Shown: positions 1 through 10,074, counted from the stretch's first letter. The stretch: 64,000 nt of DNA from Actinomyces sp. ZJ308 (GCF_011752065.1 NZ_JAAIJY010000010.1:24502-88501); one strand, 5' to 3'. Translations and numbers: made by a program. Notes: generated from the sequence alone by a model not told the origin.

Positions 1-1525
1 GTCCGGCTTCGCCGACTACAACGCCATCCAGCTCAACGACACCCACCCGGTGCTCGCCATCCCCGAGCTCATGCGCATCCTCATGGACGAGCACCACCTG
101 GGCTGGGAGGCGGCCTGGGACGTGGTCACCAAGACCTTCGCCTACACCAACCACACGGTGCTGGCCGAGGCCCTGGAGACCTGGGAGATCTCCATCTTCG
201 ACCGTCTCTTCCCGCGCATCACCGAGATCGTCCGCGAGATCGACCGTCGCTTCCGTCTCGAGATGGCCGAGCGCGGCCTGGACCAGGGCACCATCGACTA
301 CATGGCCCCCGTCTCCGGAGACACCGTGCGCATGGCCTGGATCGCCTGCTACGCCTCCTACTCCATCAACGGCGTGGCCGCCCTGCACACCGAGATCATC
401 AAGCGCGAGACGCTGGGCGAGTGGCACGCCATCTGGCCCGAGCGCTTCAACAACAAGACCAACGGCGTCACCCCCCGCCGCTGGCTTCGCCAGTGCAACC
501 CGCGGCTGTCAGCGCTCCTGGACGAGGTCACCGGCTCGGACGCCTGGGTCAAGGACCTCTCGCTCCTGGGCGACTTCACCGACGCCGTCGACGAGACCGT
601 CTACGACCGCCTGGCTGAGATCAAGCACGCCAACAAGGTGGACTTCGCCGCCTGGATCGCCCAGCGCGAGGGCATCGAGATCGACCCCGAGGCGATCTTC
701 GACGTCCAGATCAAGCGCCTCCACGAGTACAAGCGCCAGCTGCTCAACGCCATCTACGTCCTGGACCTCTACTTCCGCATGAAGCAGGACCCGAGCCTTC
801 AGGTCCCCAAGCGGGTCTTCATCTTCGGCGCGAAGGCGGCTCCCGGCTACATCCGCGCCAAGGGCGTCATCAAGCTCATCAACGCCATCGCGAGGCTCGT
901 CAACAACGACCCCGTCGTCTCCCGGACCATCAAGGTCGTCTTCGTCCACAACTACAACGTCTCCCCGGCCGAGCACATCATCCCGGCCGCCGACGTCTCC
1001 GAGCAGATCTCGATGGCCGGCAAGGAGGCCTCTGGCACCTCCAACATGAAGTTCATGATGAACGGTGCCCTGACCCTGGGCACGCTCGACGGCGCCAACG
1101 TGGAGATCCTTGAGGCAGTGGGCGACGACAACGCCTACATCTTCGGCGCCACCGAGGACGAGCTGCCCTCGCTGCGGGAGAGCTACGACCCGGTGTGGCA
1201 CTACGAGAACGTCCCCGGTCTCAAGCGCGTCCTGGACGCCTTCACCGACGGCACCCTCGACGACAACGGCTCGGGCTGGTTCGCCGACCTGCGCCGCAGC
1301 CTCCTGGAGGCCTCCTACGAGCCGGCCGACGTCTACTACGTCCTGGGCGACTTCGCCTCCTACCGCGAGACCAAGGACGCCATGGCGGCCGACTACGCCG
1401 ACGCCCGCGCCTGGCAGCGCAAGGCCTGGGTGAACATCACCCGCTCGGGCCGCTTCTCCTCCGACCGCACCATCAGCGACTACGCCCGCGAGGTCTGGAA
1501 GATCGGTCCCGAGCCGATCGCCTGA
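1..1525 (+). CDS. glgP: Glycogen/maltodextrin phosphorylase, 5' truncated by the window edge
   Basis: This PLP enzyme releases glucose 1-phosphate from alpha-1,4-glucans in the cytoplasm. The reading frame is open from base 2, and the first visible residues (QLNDTHP) are a conserved internal phosphorylase motif. The gene therefore begins upstream, and about 508 codons of a family usually 790-850 residues long are seen. The PLP signature EASGTSNMKFMMN is intact, and its Schiff-base lysine is encoded at 1049-1051. The family-typical blocks FDVQIKRLHEYKRQLLN and TLGTLDGANVEI flank the active site. The gene ends at TGA 1523-1525 and is followed by a strong hairpin. Glycogen breakdown fits the alpha-glucosidase genes elsewhere in the window. 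The identity is secure; only the N-terminus is missing. Confidence 0.96.
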   Translation, partial: SGFADYNAIQLNDTHPVLAIPELMRILMDEHHLGWEAAWDVVTKTFAYTNHTVLAEALETWEISIFDRLFPRITEIVREIDRRFRLEMAERGLDQGTIDYMAPVSGDTVRMAWIACYASYSINGVAALHTEIIKRETLGEWHAIWPERFNNKTNGVTPRRWLRQCNPRLSALLDEVTGSDAWVKDLSLLGDFTDAVDETVYDRLAEIKHANKVDFAAWIAQREGIEIDPEAIFDVQIKRLHEYKRQLLNAIYVLDLYFRMKQDPSLQVPKRVFIFGAKAAPGYIRAKGVIKLINAIARLVNNDPVVSRTIKVVFVHNYNVSPAEHIIPAADVSEQISMAGKEASGTSNMKFMMNGALTLGTLDGANVEILEAVGDDNAYIFGATEDELPSLRESYDPVWHYENVPGLKRVLDAFTDGTLDDNGSGWFADLRRSLLEASYEPADVYYVLGDFASYRETKDAMAADYADARAWQRKAWVNITRSGRFSSDRTISDYAREVWKIGPEPIA

Positions 1526-1542
1526 TCCTCACGACCCACACC

Positions 1543-1587
1543 GCACGTCAGTGCCCCTCACCGACCAGGTGAGGGGCACTGACGTCT
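1543..1587. terminator. Bidirectional hairpin terminator between glgP and the YbbN-like gene
   Basis: An 18-bp perfect stem pairs 1545-1562 with 1568-1585 around a 5-nt loop at 1563-1567. It lies between two convergent stop codons (glgP ending at 1525 and the minus-strand gene ending at 1610), so it can serve both. There is no strong U-tract, which is common for high-GC actinobacterial terminators. Confidence 0.8.
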
Positions 1588-1609
1588 GCCGAGGAAGCGG
1601 TGCAGGCGC

Positions 1610-2563
1610 TCAGTAGAGCATCGTGGCCAGGCGGCGGCGGGCCTGGGCGACCTCCGGCGAGGTGGAGCCGATGACCTCGAAGAGCTCGAGCAGGCGCAGG
1701 CGAGCCGTCTCACGCTCCTCGCCCTGGTGGGTGCGCACGGCCTCCAGGGCCCGGCCGAGGGCGGCGTTGACGTCGCCGAGGGCCAGTGCGGCGTCGGCCC
1801 CGGCCAGGGCGGCCTCGAGATCGGTGGGGGCGGCGTCGGCCGCGGCCAGCAGCTCATGGGGGTCCTGGCCGTCCAGGCGGGCCATGAGGCGCACCTGGTT
1901 GCGGGCCACCTTGAGCTCGTCATCGCCCGGGTTCTGGGCGATGGCATGGGTGTAGACCTCCTCGGCGGCGGCGAAGTCGCCGGCCTCGATGGCCTCACGG
2001 GCGGCACGCTCGACCTCGGTCTCCTCGGGCTCCTCCTGAGCCGTGGCGCCGGCCCCGGAGTCGACGGCGATGGTGCCGCTGACGCCGTTGGCGGCCGCCA
2101 CCTCCAGCAGCTGGTCGATGACCGAGCGCAGCTGCTCCTCGGGCACCGGCCCCTGGAACATGGGCACCGGCTGTCCGGCGACGAGGGCCACGACCGTGGG
2201 GACGGCCTGAGCCTGGAGCGCCTGAGCGACCTCCGGGGCGGCGTCGACATCCACGCGGGCCAGCTGGAAGCGGCCGGCGTACTGGCCGGCGAGCTGCTCC
2301 AGGACGGCGGCAAGATCGGCACTGGCCTGGCTTCGCGGGCTGTGGAGGACGACGATGACGGGGACCTGGGTGGAGACCTCGGCGACGTCACGCAGGCTGG
2401 AGGCGTCGACGTCGACCACGAGCGGCACTGGCAGGCCACCACCGGCGCCCCCGGGCCCGCCCGCCATGGGAGTCGTCGCAGGAGCCGGGGCCCCGCCGGC
2501 AGGACCGGCCGGCTTGGTGGCGGGGGCGAAACTGGACAGGTCGACGGCGCCGAACATGCTCAT
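1610..2563 (-). CDS. Thioredoxin-fold/TPR co-chaperone, YbbN (CnoX) family
   Basis: This 317-residue protein has three parts. Residues 1-45 are a Gly/Ala/Pro-rich leader. Residues of about 50-160 form a thioredoxin fold (VPVIVVLHSPRSQAS, then a cis-proline-type AVPTVVAL). A helical TPR-like C-terminus follows (EAIEAGDFAAAEEVYTHAIA). This architecture is that of YbbN/CnoX proteins, cytoplasmic holdases that cooperate with chaperones. The usual W-C-x-x-C active site is replaced by a cysteine-free SPRSQAS segment, so a redox role is unlikely and a binding role is inferred. The start is the ATG at 2563; a second in-frame ATG lies at 2557. The gene is convergent with glgP. Confidence 0.85.
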   Translation of the reverse strand: MSMFGAVDLSSFAPATKPAGPAGGAPAPATTPMAGGPGGAGGGLPVPLVVDVDASSLRDVAEVSTQVPVIVVLHSPRSQASADLAAVLEQLAGQYAGRFQLARVDVDAAPEVAQALQAQAVPTVVALVAGQPVPMFQGPVPEEQLRSVIDQLLEVAAANGVSGTIAVDSGAGATAQEEPEETEVERAAREAIEAGDFAAAEEVYTHAIAQNPGDDELKVARNQVRLMARLDGQDPHELLAAADAAPTDLEAALAGADAALALGDVNAALGRALEAVRTHQGEERETARLRLLELFEVIGSTSPEVAQARRRLATMLY

Positions 2564-2745
2564 TGACAGCTGCCTTCCTCGGGCCGCAGCCCGGTTGCTT
2601 CATTGGTCGGGGTCTTTCGGTGTCTCTCAGCGCAGGCGCGACCGGCAGGCCTCACTCGTCATTCAGAGGCGCACCGGCGGCCCGACTCCGTGGGGTCACA
2701 GTGGTCGTCACAGTGATCACGGAGCCGGGCCGGGGATCGGAGAGG

Positions 2746-3792
2746 TCAGGACGGTCTGGTCGACGCCGCGGCCGTGGGAGCCGGGGTCTGGGAGTCGTCC
2801 CGGTCCACCTTGATGAGCGCGGTCTCGGCTCCCAGGATCGCCGCCTTCTCGCTGCTTCCCTCCTTGGGGATGGAGAAGGCGACCATGGAGTCGTAGGTGG
2901 CCGTGACCGTGCCGACGATCTTCTGGTTGCCCCCCATGAGAGCGGCGACGTCACCCTGCAGGGTGAGATCGGAGCCGTCGACCGTGCGCTTGTAGACAAC
3001 CGTGTAGGTCAGGGTCGTGAAGACCAGTGCCCCACCGTCTCCCTCCTCCATCTGGAGCCCCTGGAAGCCGTCCTGACCGGCGGCCACCGTCAGGGTGACC
3101 TCGCCCAGGGAGCTGAGGTTGGTGGCACGGGTGGCCTGGATCTTCTGGCGCAGCAGGTCATCGGGGAAGGCCTTGCCGTTCTCGCCCTCGGGATTGTTGA
3201 GCGCATCGACATAGGCGTCGAGGACCGCCTGGGGGGTGGCGACCAGCCCCGTGGAGTCAGCCGTCACCTGCTTGGCGCGCTGAGCCGACTGCTTGGTCAG
3301 AACCGGGATGTTCTTCTGCTCCGAGAACCCCTGCACCCAGGCCCACACCTTGAACTGGTCGCGCGCCGAGTTCTGCTCCAGGGACAGGATCGAGGGGCTG
3401 GCACCCTCCGACGCCGCTGCGGCGTTGCGGGGGAAGCCGACGGTCTGGCCCACTCCCCCACCCTGGATCGTGGTGGTCACGGGGTGGATGAACTCGTTGT
3501 TCCCGCTGGCGGAGGCCGTGGCGTACTCGGCCGCACGGATCCGGGCCGCCGGGCCGGACATGACCTCCTTGAGCTTGTCAGCGTTCCTCTCCTGGTCCGC
3601 CGTCGCCAGACCGGTCTGGACGCGCTGGAGGATCTCGGAGAGCTGCTTGTCATTGAGGACGGGCTCGGCGATCGGAGTGCCGGAGGCCTGGGTCTCGGCG
3701 GTCTTCGGCTGCGACCTCGAGCAGGCGGCCAGGCTCAGGGCGAGGGCGGAGGCGCCGCCTGCGCTCAGGAAGGCTCGACGGGTGGACTTCAT
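2746..3792 (-). CDS. Tat-type lipoprotein of unknown function
   Basis: The 348-residue product begins MKSTRRAFLSAGG. It has a twin-arginine motif and a hydrophobic stretch ending in the lipobox LAAC (Cys at about 24), so export by Tat and lipid anchoring outside the membrane is predicted. The mature part is soluble and has no motif I can name. The ATG at 3792 overlaps the stop of the upstream gene (ATGA), so the two are translationally coupled and probably work together at the cell envelope. A longer open frame extends upstream to 3918, but the signal peptide and the ATGA overlap favour this start. The identity of the fold is unknown. Confidence 0.75.
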   Translation of the reverse strand: MKSTRRAFLSAGGASALALSLAACSRSQPKTAETQASGTPIAEPVLNDKQLSEILQRVQTGLATADQERNADKLKEVMSGPAARIRAAEYATASASGNNEFIHPVTTTIQGGGVGQTVGFPRNAAAASEGASPSILSLEQNSARDQFKVWAWVQGFSEQKNIPVLTKQSAQRAKQVTADSTGLVATPQAVLDAYVDALNNPEGENGKAFPDDLLRQKIQATRATNLSSLGEVTLTVAAGQDGFQGLQMEEGDGGALVFTTLTYTVVYKRTVDGSDLTLQGDVAALMGGNQKIVGTVTATYDSMVAFSIPKEGSSEKAAILGAETALIKVDRDDSQTPAPTAAASTRPS

Positions 3793-5738
3793 GCGTGCTC
3801 CTGGTTGTGGGGGTCCGCGGTGGGGTCGGGCTCGCCAAGGGGCTCGGCGTCGGCGGCCTGGATGGCGGCGGGGTCGGCAGCGGGAGGCAGCTCGACGCCG
3901 TCGGAGTAGCTGGGCCACGAGACGGTCGAGGTCGTGGACGGGTCAGTGAGGCCGGCGGAGGAAGAGTTCTCGCCGGAGCCCTCGGGCTCGGCTGCTTGCG
4001 GGCGAGGTTCCGCGTTCGCCTCCGCCCCGAGCTGCTCAGGGACCTGCCACGGCTGAGACCCGGGCTGCTCGGTGGCCGGCCAGGGCTGAGGCTCGGGCTG
4101 CTCAGGGACCTGCCACGGCTGAGACTCGGGCCGGGGCTGTTCGGTGACCGGCCAGGACTGAGGCTCGGGCTGGGCGAAGCCGGTCGGCATCTGGAGGCTG
4201 GGGTCCTGGGACGGGGCCGACGCCGCCACCTCCTCGATCTCCGCGGTGTCGCCATCGAAGGTCCGCCGCTCATCCGGCTCGGCCGCCGCGTGGCTGCCGT
4301 GGTGCTCCTGGTACTCCTGGGGGGCGAAGCGCGTGTGGTCCTGCGCCTCAGGCTGCCCGGGCGCCGGCTCAGCGCCCGGAGCCACGTGGCTGTGGTGGCT
4401 CACGTGACTGGTGTGCGCAGGAGCCTCACCGCCTCCCGGCGCATCGGAGAGATCGGAGAACCCGGGCGCGGCTGATGTGCCGGCGTCGTCCGAGGCGATC
4501 GCCAGCGCCTCACCGTCCTGGAGTCCCTCCAGCCCTCGGGAGGCCCGGTACTGCTGGGCGGCGGCCTCGTCGAGACCGGGAACGACCGACGAGCCCCGGG
4601 CGACCCCCGCGGCCGTCTGTTCCTCCTGCCCGAGGTGGCTCTCATCGTAGCCACCACCGGCACCGGCTTCATTGAATCCACCGAATCCACCGGTGAAGCC
4701 ACCGCCGTAGCCGCCGGCGGGAGGCGTCTCGGGAGCCTGGGGGACGGAGGGGGCCTCAATGCCGTCGAGGTAGACGCGGCCCGTGCGCGGGTCGGTCCAG
4801 GCCTCGCCGGAGGCCTCGGCGCGCTCCTTGTCCCGCAGCTCTCGGCGGGTCAGCTGCCGGTCGGGATCATCCACCTGGGGAATGCCCTCGGTGGAGACGG
4901 AGTCGGCGTTGGCGATGCGGGCCGCGCGCTCGGCCGAGCGAGTCCGCCGCTCGACGCCGGCGCGACGCAGCTGGAGGTCGATGAAGAACAGGAAGGCTCC
5001 CGCCAGCACGAACAGGCCGCCCAGGACCAGACCGCCGTAGAAGTACCAGGGCGTCTCCACCTGGCGCGACCAGCTGATCGTCAGGTTGGGGGCCTGGGCC
5101 TTGCCGTCGGTCATCGCCATGACGACGATCTGCTCATCGACGTTCTTGCGCGGCAGCAGGGCGCGGTCGGCGGTCTCGGCGGTGTTGAAGGTGACCGACG
5201 AGCCGCCGCTCTTCTCCCCGAGCCAGAGGTCGGAGCCCGAGGCACTCACTCCACTGGCCTTGCGCTCCGAGCACTGCGACCCGGAGGCCCCGGAGGCCGA
5301 CGGCGTCGCGCCCGCCTGGGCGGAGGCCGAGGACTGCGGGCCAGCCGCGGCGGACGCGGCAGGCGTGGCGGAGGGCGGCGGACAGTACTGGGTCTGGTCA
5401 CTGGAGGTCAGGGTGCCGGCGTCGGCATTGATTCCGGTGACCTCCGTGTAGGCAAGCGCGTTGTCGGCGTCGGGGCTCAACCATGCCTCGACGTCGGCCG
5501 CACGGGCCACGAAGAGGTGAACGTCCTTGCCGTCGGAGGACTTCGCGGTCACGGCGACGTCGGACTCCGCGCCACTGAGGACCCCGGGGGCCGTGACGAC
5601 GTAGGGCTGGGAAGGACCGGAGGCGAGCGTCGCCTCGACCTTGGAGCTGGGTTTCCAGATGGTGGCCGAGCAAACGGCCAGGGCGATGAGGACCAGCCCG
5701 AGGACGGTCACTACCACGCTCAAGATACGTCGACTCAC
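3789..5738 (-). CDS. Two-TM envelope protein with a long Pro/Glu/Trp-rich cytoplasmic tail
   Basis: This 649-residue protein has no recognised family. A first TM segment (about 8-27) is followed by an extracytoplasmic domain of about 210 residues containing a Ser/Ala/Thr/Pro-rich low-complexity stretch and two Cys (in TQYCPPP and GSQCSER) that could pair. A second TM (about 235-255, WYFYGGLVLGGLFVLAGAF) leads into a basic, charged region. The rest, to the C-terminus, is disordered and acidic, with degenerate W-P/Q-V/A-x-E-Q-P repeats near residues 520-575. Its stop overlaps the ATG of the lipoprotein gene downstream. The layout suggests an envelope sensor or scaffold that partners the lipoprotein; that role is inference. 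Confidence 0.75.
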   Translation of the reverse strand: MSRRILSVVVTVLGLVLIALAVCSATIWKPSSKVEATLASGPSQPYVVTAPGVLSGAESDVAVTAKSSDGKDVHLFVARAADVEAWLSPDADNALAYTEVTGINADAGTLTSSDQTQYCPPPSATPAASAAAGPQSSASAQAGATPSASGASGSQCSERKASGVSASGSDLWLGEKSGGSSVTFNTAETADRALLPRKNVDEQIVVMAMTDGKAQAPNLTISWSRQVETPWYFYGGLVLGGLFVLAGAFLFFIDLQLRRAGVERRTRSAERAARIANADSVSTEGIPQVDDPDRQLTRRELRDKERAEASGEAWTDPRTGRVYLDGIEAPSVPQAPETPPAGGYGGGFTGGFGGFNEAGAGGGYDESHLGQEEQTAAGVARGSSVVPGLDEAAAQQYRASRGLEGLQDGEALAIASDDAGTSAAPGFSDLSDAPGGGEAPAHTSHVSHHSHVAPGAEPAPGQPEAQDHTRFAPQEYQEHHGSHAAAEPDERRTFDGDTAEIEEVAASAPSQDPSLQMPTGFAQPEPQSWPVTEQPRPESQPWQVPEQPEPQPWPATEQPGSQPWQVPEQLGAEANAEPRPQAAEPEGSGENSSSAGLTDPSTTSTVSWPSYSDGVELPPAADPAAIQAADAEPLGEPDPTADPHNQEHA

Positions 5739-6202
5739 GACGCGGGTCTCCTATGCTCGCGGACACGGTTGGCGACGGCCGGCTACGGAGCCGGACACCG
5801 CTGCGAGCGCTCACCATGCGCCCGCCAGGAACCAGAATCGCATGACGGACCCCGCGACCGCACCGACCTCGGCGCAAAATCACAACGAGGCACGCGCTGA
5901 GCGAAGTGATCTCTCCCGGGAACCAGCCGGCAGAAAACACCTTGAGCGCCCACCAAACAGTGCCTGGTTGTCGGTGGTGAGCCGGAGGAACACTCGGAGA
6001 AACGGCGGCCCACGATCGGATGATGCCCGCCTGGTCGTCGACCGCCTCCTCGGCCGCCCCGCCGATACCGCTCAGAACCGGGCCTCTGCCTGCTAGATTG
6101 TGCGTATCGTCACGCTTTCGTGACCACCGTCCCGATCGCGCCCAATCGTTACGCTTGGGCTGGCGGTGAGCGTCCCCGGCTCACCAGGAGGAGGAACCCG
6201 AC
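5739..6202. other. Intergenic region between divergent envelope and coiled-coil genes
   Basis: This 464-bp divergent spacer must carry the promoters for both neighbours. No credible coding frame is seen. A loose -10-like TAGATT occurs near 6094-6099 for the plus strand, without a convincing -35. The only firm element is the Shine-Dalgarno AGGAGGAGG at 6186-6194, 8 nt before the GTG start at 6203. Confidence 0.5.
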
Positions 6203-7846
6203 GTGGCTGAGGAATACAGCGAGTTTGCCATCACGATGCGCGGCTACGACCGCGCCCAGGTCGACCGGAAGCTGGAGCAGCTCTCTCGTCAGCTGGCCGA
6301 CGCGCGTCGTGAGGTCGCCAGCCTCGACCAGCGCGCCATGACACTGGCCGGTGAGCTGGCCGACGCCCAGCGCCGGCTGCGGGAGTCCGACAAGCCGACC
6401 TACGCCGGCCTGGGCTCCCGGATCGAGCAGCTGCTGCGCAGCGCCGAGGAGCAGAGCGCCTCCGTGCTGTCCAAGGCCAACGCCGAGGCCGACGCGCTGC
6501 TGACCCGCACCCGGACCAACGCCAAGAACCTCTCCGAGCGCAGCGCCTCGGAGGCGGCGACCCTGCTCGCCGACGCCCGTCGCGAGGCCAGTGAGCTGCG
6601 CTCCCGCTCCCAGGGAGAGGCCTCCACCGCCCTGGCCAACGCCGAGGCCCGCGCCCAGGAGCTCGTCTCCTCCGCCTCGCGCAAGGCCGCCCAGATCTCC
6701 GCCGACTCCGAGGCGGCCGTCACCGAGATGCGCGCCACCGCCGAGCGCGAGGCCGCGCTGGTCCTGTCCCAGGCGCGCAAGCAGGCCGCCGAGATCGCCA
6801 TCACCTCCGAGCGTGACGCCACTGCCAACCGTGAGGCCGCTGCGGCCGAGGCCGACGAGCTGCACAAGACCTCCACGACGAAGGCCGAGGAGATCCTCTC
6901 GGCCGCCAAGCAGGAGGCCGAGCTGACCGTCGGCAAGGCCAGGCGCGAGGCCGAGGAGATCCTCACCTCGGCGCGCAACGAGTCGGAGACGCTGCGCCGA
7001 TCGGCCACCGATGAGGCCGCCGCCGCCCGCTCGGAGGCCACCGAGCTGCGCCAGCAGGCCACCCTGGAGATCGCCGCGGCGCACGAGCAGGCCGCCCAGG
7101 AGGACTCCGACGCCCACGAGGCCACTCGCGAGCGCATCCGGGAGATGCAGGAGCAGGCCCAGGTCCAGGCCCAGGAGGCCGAGGAGCGTCTTCAGGAGGC
7201 GCTCTCGCGCGCCGAGGAGGTCCGTGCCCGCACCGACGCCGAGGCCCGTAAGCGTCAGGAGGAGGCGGTCGCCCAGGCCGAGGAGACCCTGGCCCAGGCC
7301 CGGATCGAGGCCGAGCAGATCGTCAGCGACGCCCGTGCCGACGCCGACGTCACTGCTCAGGTGGCCGCCCGTCAGCTCCAGGAGCTCGAGCGCCAGCGCG
7401 ACTCCGTCTCCGCCTACCTCACCGAGATGCGCGGAGTCCTGGGTGGTGTCCTGCCCCAGGCGCCCACCTTCAGCGACCACGTCGCGGCCCTGCCCCAGGA
7501 GGCTCAGGAGCCGGAGCAGGAGCAGTCCTCCGCAGCTTCGGCGGAGCCGGCGGCCAGCGGCAACAGTGCCAGCAACAGTGCCAGCAGCGCCAACGCCGCG
7601 GGCTCGGGCGGCGCCTCCGCGACGTCAGCCGCCTCGGCGCCGTCGGCGACCTCGGCTCCCGCCCCGACCGGCAACACGGCCGCCGCGGCCTCGAACCGTG
7701 GCCAGCAGACGGGTGCCCAGTCGACCTCCAAGAACGCCCAGAAGGGCGGCGGCCGCATTGAGAACGTCCCGGCTCCCGGCAGGGGCTCGGGCGGCTCCGG
7801 CAACGCCGGCAACCGCCACCCCCGCCAGGGCAAGGGGCGCCGCTGA
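6203..7846 (+). CDS. DivIVA/Scy-like coiled-coil polarity or division protein
   Basis: The 547-residue protein opens with a DivIVA-like N-terminus (EFAITMRGYDRAQVDRKLEQL). It continues as an almost unbroken Ala/Glu/Arg-rich coiled coil to about residue 415. The tail is Ser/Ala/Asn-rich and disordered, and ends strongly basic (GNRHPRQGKGRR). In Actinomycetota such proteins organise the cell pole, septum and wall growth by membrane-curvature binding and self-assembly; that role is transferred from the family. The GTG at 6203 is chosen because a very strong SD (AGGAGGAGG) sits 8 nt upstream. The next gene starts 9 bp after the stop, so the two probably form an operon. Confidence 0.75.
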   Translation: MAEEYSEFAITMRGYDRAQVDRKLEQLSRQLADARREVASLDQRAMTLAGELADAQRRLRESDKPTYAGLGSRIEQLLRSAEEQSASVLSKANAEADALLTRTRTNAKNLSERSASEAATLLADARREASELRSRSQGEASTALANAEARAQELVSSASRKAAQISADSEAAVTEMRATAEREAALVLSQARKQAAEIAITSERDATANREAAAAEADELHKTSTTKAEEILSAAKQEAELTVGKARREAEEILTSARNESETLRRSATDEAAAARSEATELRQQATLEIAAAHEQAAQEDSDAHEATRERIREMQEQAQVQAQEAEERLQEALSRAEEVRARTDAEARKRQEEAVAQAEETLAQARIEAEQIVSDARADADVTAQVAARQLQELERQRDSVSAYLTEMRGVLGGVLPQAPTFSDHVAALPQEAQEPEQEQSSAASAEPAASGNSASNSASSANAAGSGGASATSAASAPSATSAPAPTGNTAAAASNRGQQTGAQSTSKNAQKGGGRIENVPAPGRGSGGSGNAGNRHPRQGKGRR

Positions 7847-7855
7847 GGCGCAGTC

Positions 7856-8356
7856 GTGACAGCCGACGACGCCGCCCGGTTCGAGAACGAGTCGTCCAGC
7901 GCCTCAGGCCCTGGGGACTTCGAGGACTCCGACTGGGCGGCGTCGCGTCGTCGGGCGGCCGCTCAGCGGGCCCGCATGCTCCAGGAGCGTCAGGACGCCG
8001 AGCACGCCCGGGCGGCCCGCATCGTCGGCCTCTTCCTCAGAGTCGCCCGCGATGAGGGTCTTGAAGCGGTTCCGCTGCGGGTGCGCGGGTACTCCGGTGG
8101 CAGCGCCCGCACCCCGCTGCGCGGCTGGTACCTGAGAGCCGATGAGACCGTCGGCATCGACACGGAGGGACGCTTCTACATCCTGTCCATGCCGTTGAGC
8201 CTGGGACCGCGCCTGAGCGGGGTCAGGCCCGAGGGCCAGCCGGTACCGATGACCATCGGAGAGGGCGGACGCGACGGCGATGTCGTGCCGCTGCGCTTCG
8301 CCCTGGACCGCCTGCTGCCGGGATGGGAGGAGCACTCCCCCGAGCCGCTCGTGTGA
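7856..8356 (+). CDS. Conserved hypothetical protein, 166 residues
   Basis: The product is soluble, with no signal peptide or TM segment. Residues 1-60 are charged and rich in Arg/Ala (RRRAAAQRARMLQERQDAEHARAAR), probably a helix. The remainder looks like a compact alpha/beta domain (LRVRGYSGGSARTPLRGWYLRADETVGIDTE is its most distinctive part). No function can be assigned. It starts with GTG 9 bp after the coiled-coil protein gene, so it is probably co-transcribed and may act with it. Confidence 0.7.
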   Translation: MTADDAARFENESSSASGPGDFEDSDWAASRRRAAAQRARMLQERQDAEHARAARIVGLFLRVARDEGLEAVPLRVRGYSGGSARTPLRGWYLRADETVGIDTEGRFYILSMPLSLGPRLSGVRPEGQPVPMTIGEGGRDGDVVPLRFALDRLLPGWEEHSPEPLV

Positions 8357-8386
8357 GCGCTCGGCAGGTCACCGCCCCTGGTTCGG

Positions 8387-8677
8387 CTACCAGAGGCGGC
8401 GCTCCCAGCAGGAGGTGTGCCAGTGGCGCCGTTCCTCCAGGCCCCGGTCCGCGCCGAAGAGGGACTCGTTGGTCCAGGCCACCACGTGCGCCGTGCCGAC
8501 GGGGATGACGCGGTGGCAGCCGGGGCAGGTGTAGGGCTTGTCCCCGCCGCGCAGGTAGCGCACGGTGAAGTCGGCCCCTCCGGGCCCGGTCTGGGTGCGC
8601 GGCACGGAGGCGAGGCGGTCCATGCTCAGGGGGATGTGCCCCTGCCCGTAGGGGCGCTTGGATCTGCGGCGTGCCAT
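8387..8677 (-). CDS. Small zinc-ribbon-like conserved actinobacterial protein
   Basis: This 96-residue protein begins with a basic MARRRSKRPYG segment and carries YTCPGCHRVIPVGTAHVVAW followed by RRHWHTSCWERR. The spacing of CxxC with HxxxC suggests one bound zinc ion. Proteins of this shape are widespread in Actinomycetota and are often mislabelled ATP/GTP-binding proteins; I see no P-loop here. Their function is not known. The gene is convergent with the 166-residue gene (31 bp between stops) and lies downstream of the mdh terminator, so it needs its own promoter. Confidence 0.8.
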   Translation of the reverse strand: MARRRSKRPYGQGHIPLSMDRLASVPRTQTGPGGADFTVRYLRGGDKPYTCPGCHRVIPVGTAHVVAWTNESLFGADRGLEERRHWHTSCWERRLW

Positions 8678-8687
8678 GCCCCGATCT

Positions 8688-8744
8688 CACCACATCTGGC
8701 TCCCTCCCCCAAGCCGGGGGCGGGAGCCAGATCCAGATGTGGTG
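8688..8744 (-). terminator. Nested inverted repeats downstream of mdh
   Basis: Two pairings are possible and share bases 8694-8699. One is an outer 12-bp perfect repeat (8688-8699 with 8733-8744). The other is a GC-rich inner stem (8694-8709 with 8717-8732, 15 of 16 paired). They lie 93 bp past the mdh stop on the minus strand and just upstream of the 96-residue gene. The best reading is a factor-independent terminator for mdh. Confidence 0.65.
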
Positions 8745-8836
8745 GTGGGCGGGCCCGCCAGAAGCGCAACGATCGATAAGGGCTTCTCAGCCCTCGGCGG
8801 CCTGGCCGGGTGGCGACCAGGGCGACTGACGACGAC

Positions 8837-9934
<1,098 letters not shown>

Positions 9935-9976
9935 TCACCACTCCTGGGGCCGATGGTGGTGGGGATCCTGCTGGTA

Positions 9977-9994
9977 CTCGGTGATCTCACCGAG
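9977..9994. promoter_or_regulatory. 18-bp palindrome between mdh and the ABC exporter operon
   Basis: CTCGGTGATCTCACCGAG is an inverted repeat with 8-bp arms and a 2-nt centre. It lies in the 251-bp divergent spacer, 154 bp upstream of mdh and 81 bp upstream of the exporter start. Its position and symmetry suit a dimeric repressor site; the cognate regulator is unknown. Confidence 0.4.
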
Positions 9995-10074
9995 ATCCTG
10001 AACGCTCCTGACAGCACCCCGTCCTGGTCGATACGCTGGAGTCCTCCCCCAGCCCGTTTCTCGCCTCCAGGACC

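Noticed and set aside
2563..3909. A 448-codon plus-strand open frame over the lipoprotein gene
   Set aside because: It has Gly/Arg/Leu-rich shadow composition; the minus-strand lipoprotein has a clear signal peptide and coupled start.
4000..4200. Short tandem repeats suggestive of a CRISPR-like or satellite array
   Set aside because: They encode degenerate W-P-x-x-E-Q-P repeats inside a gene. Spacing and sequence vary at the codon level, with no spacers.
6400..7500. Highly repetitive GAGGCC-rich sequence
   Set aside because: It is explained by the Ala/Glu codons of the coiled-coil protein.
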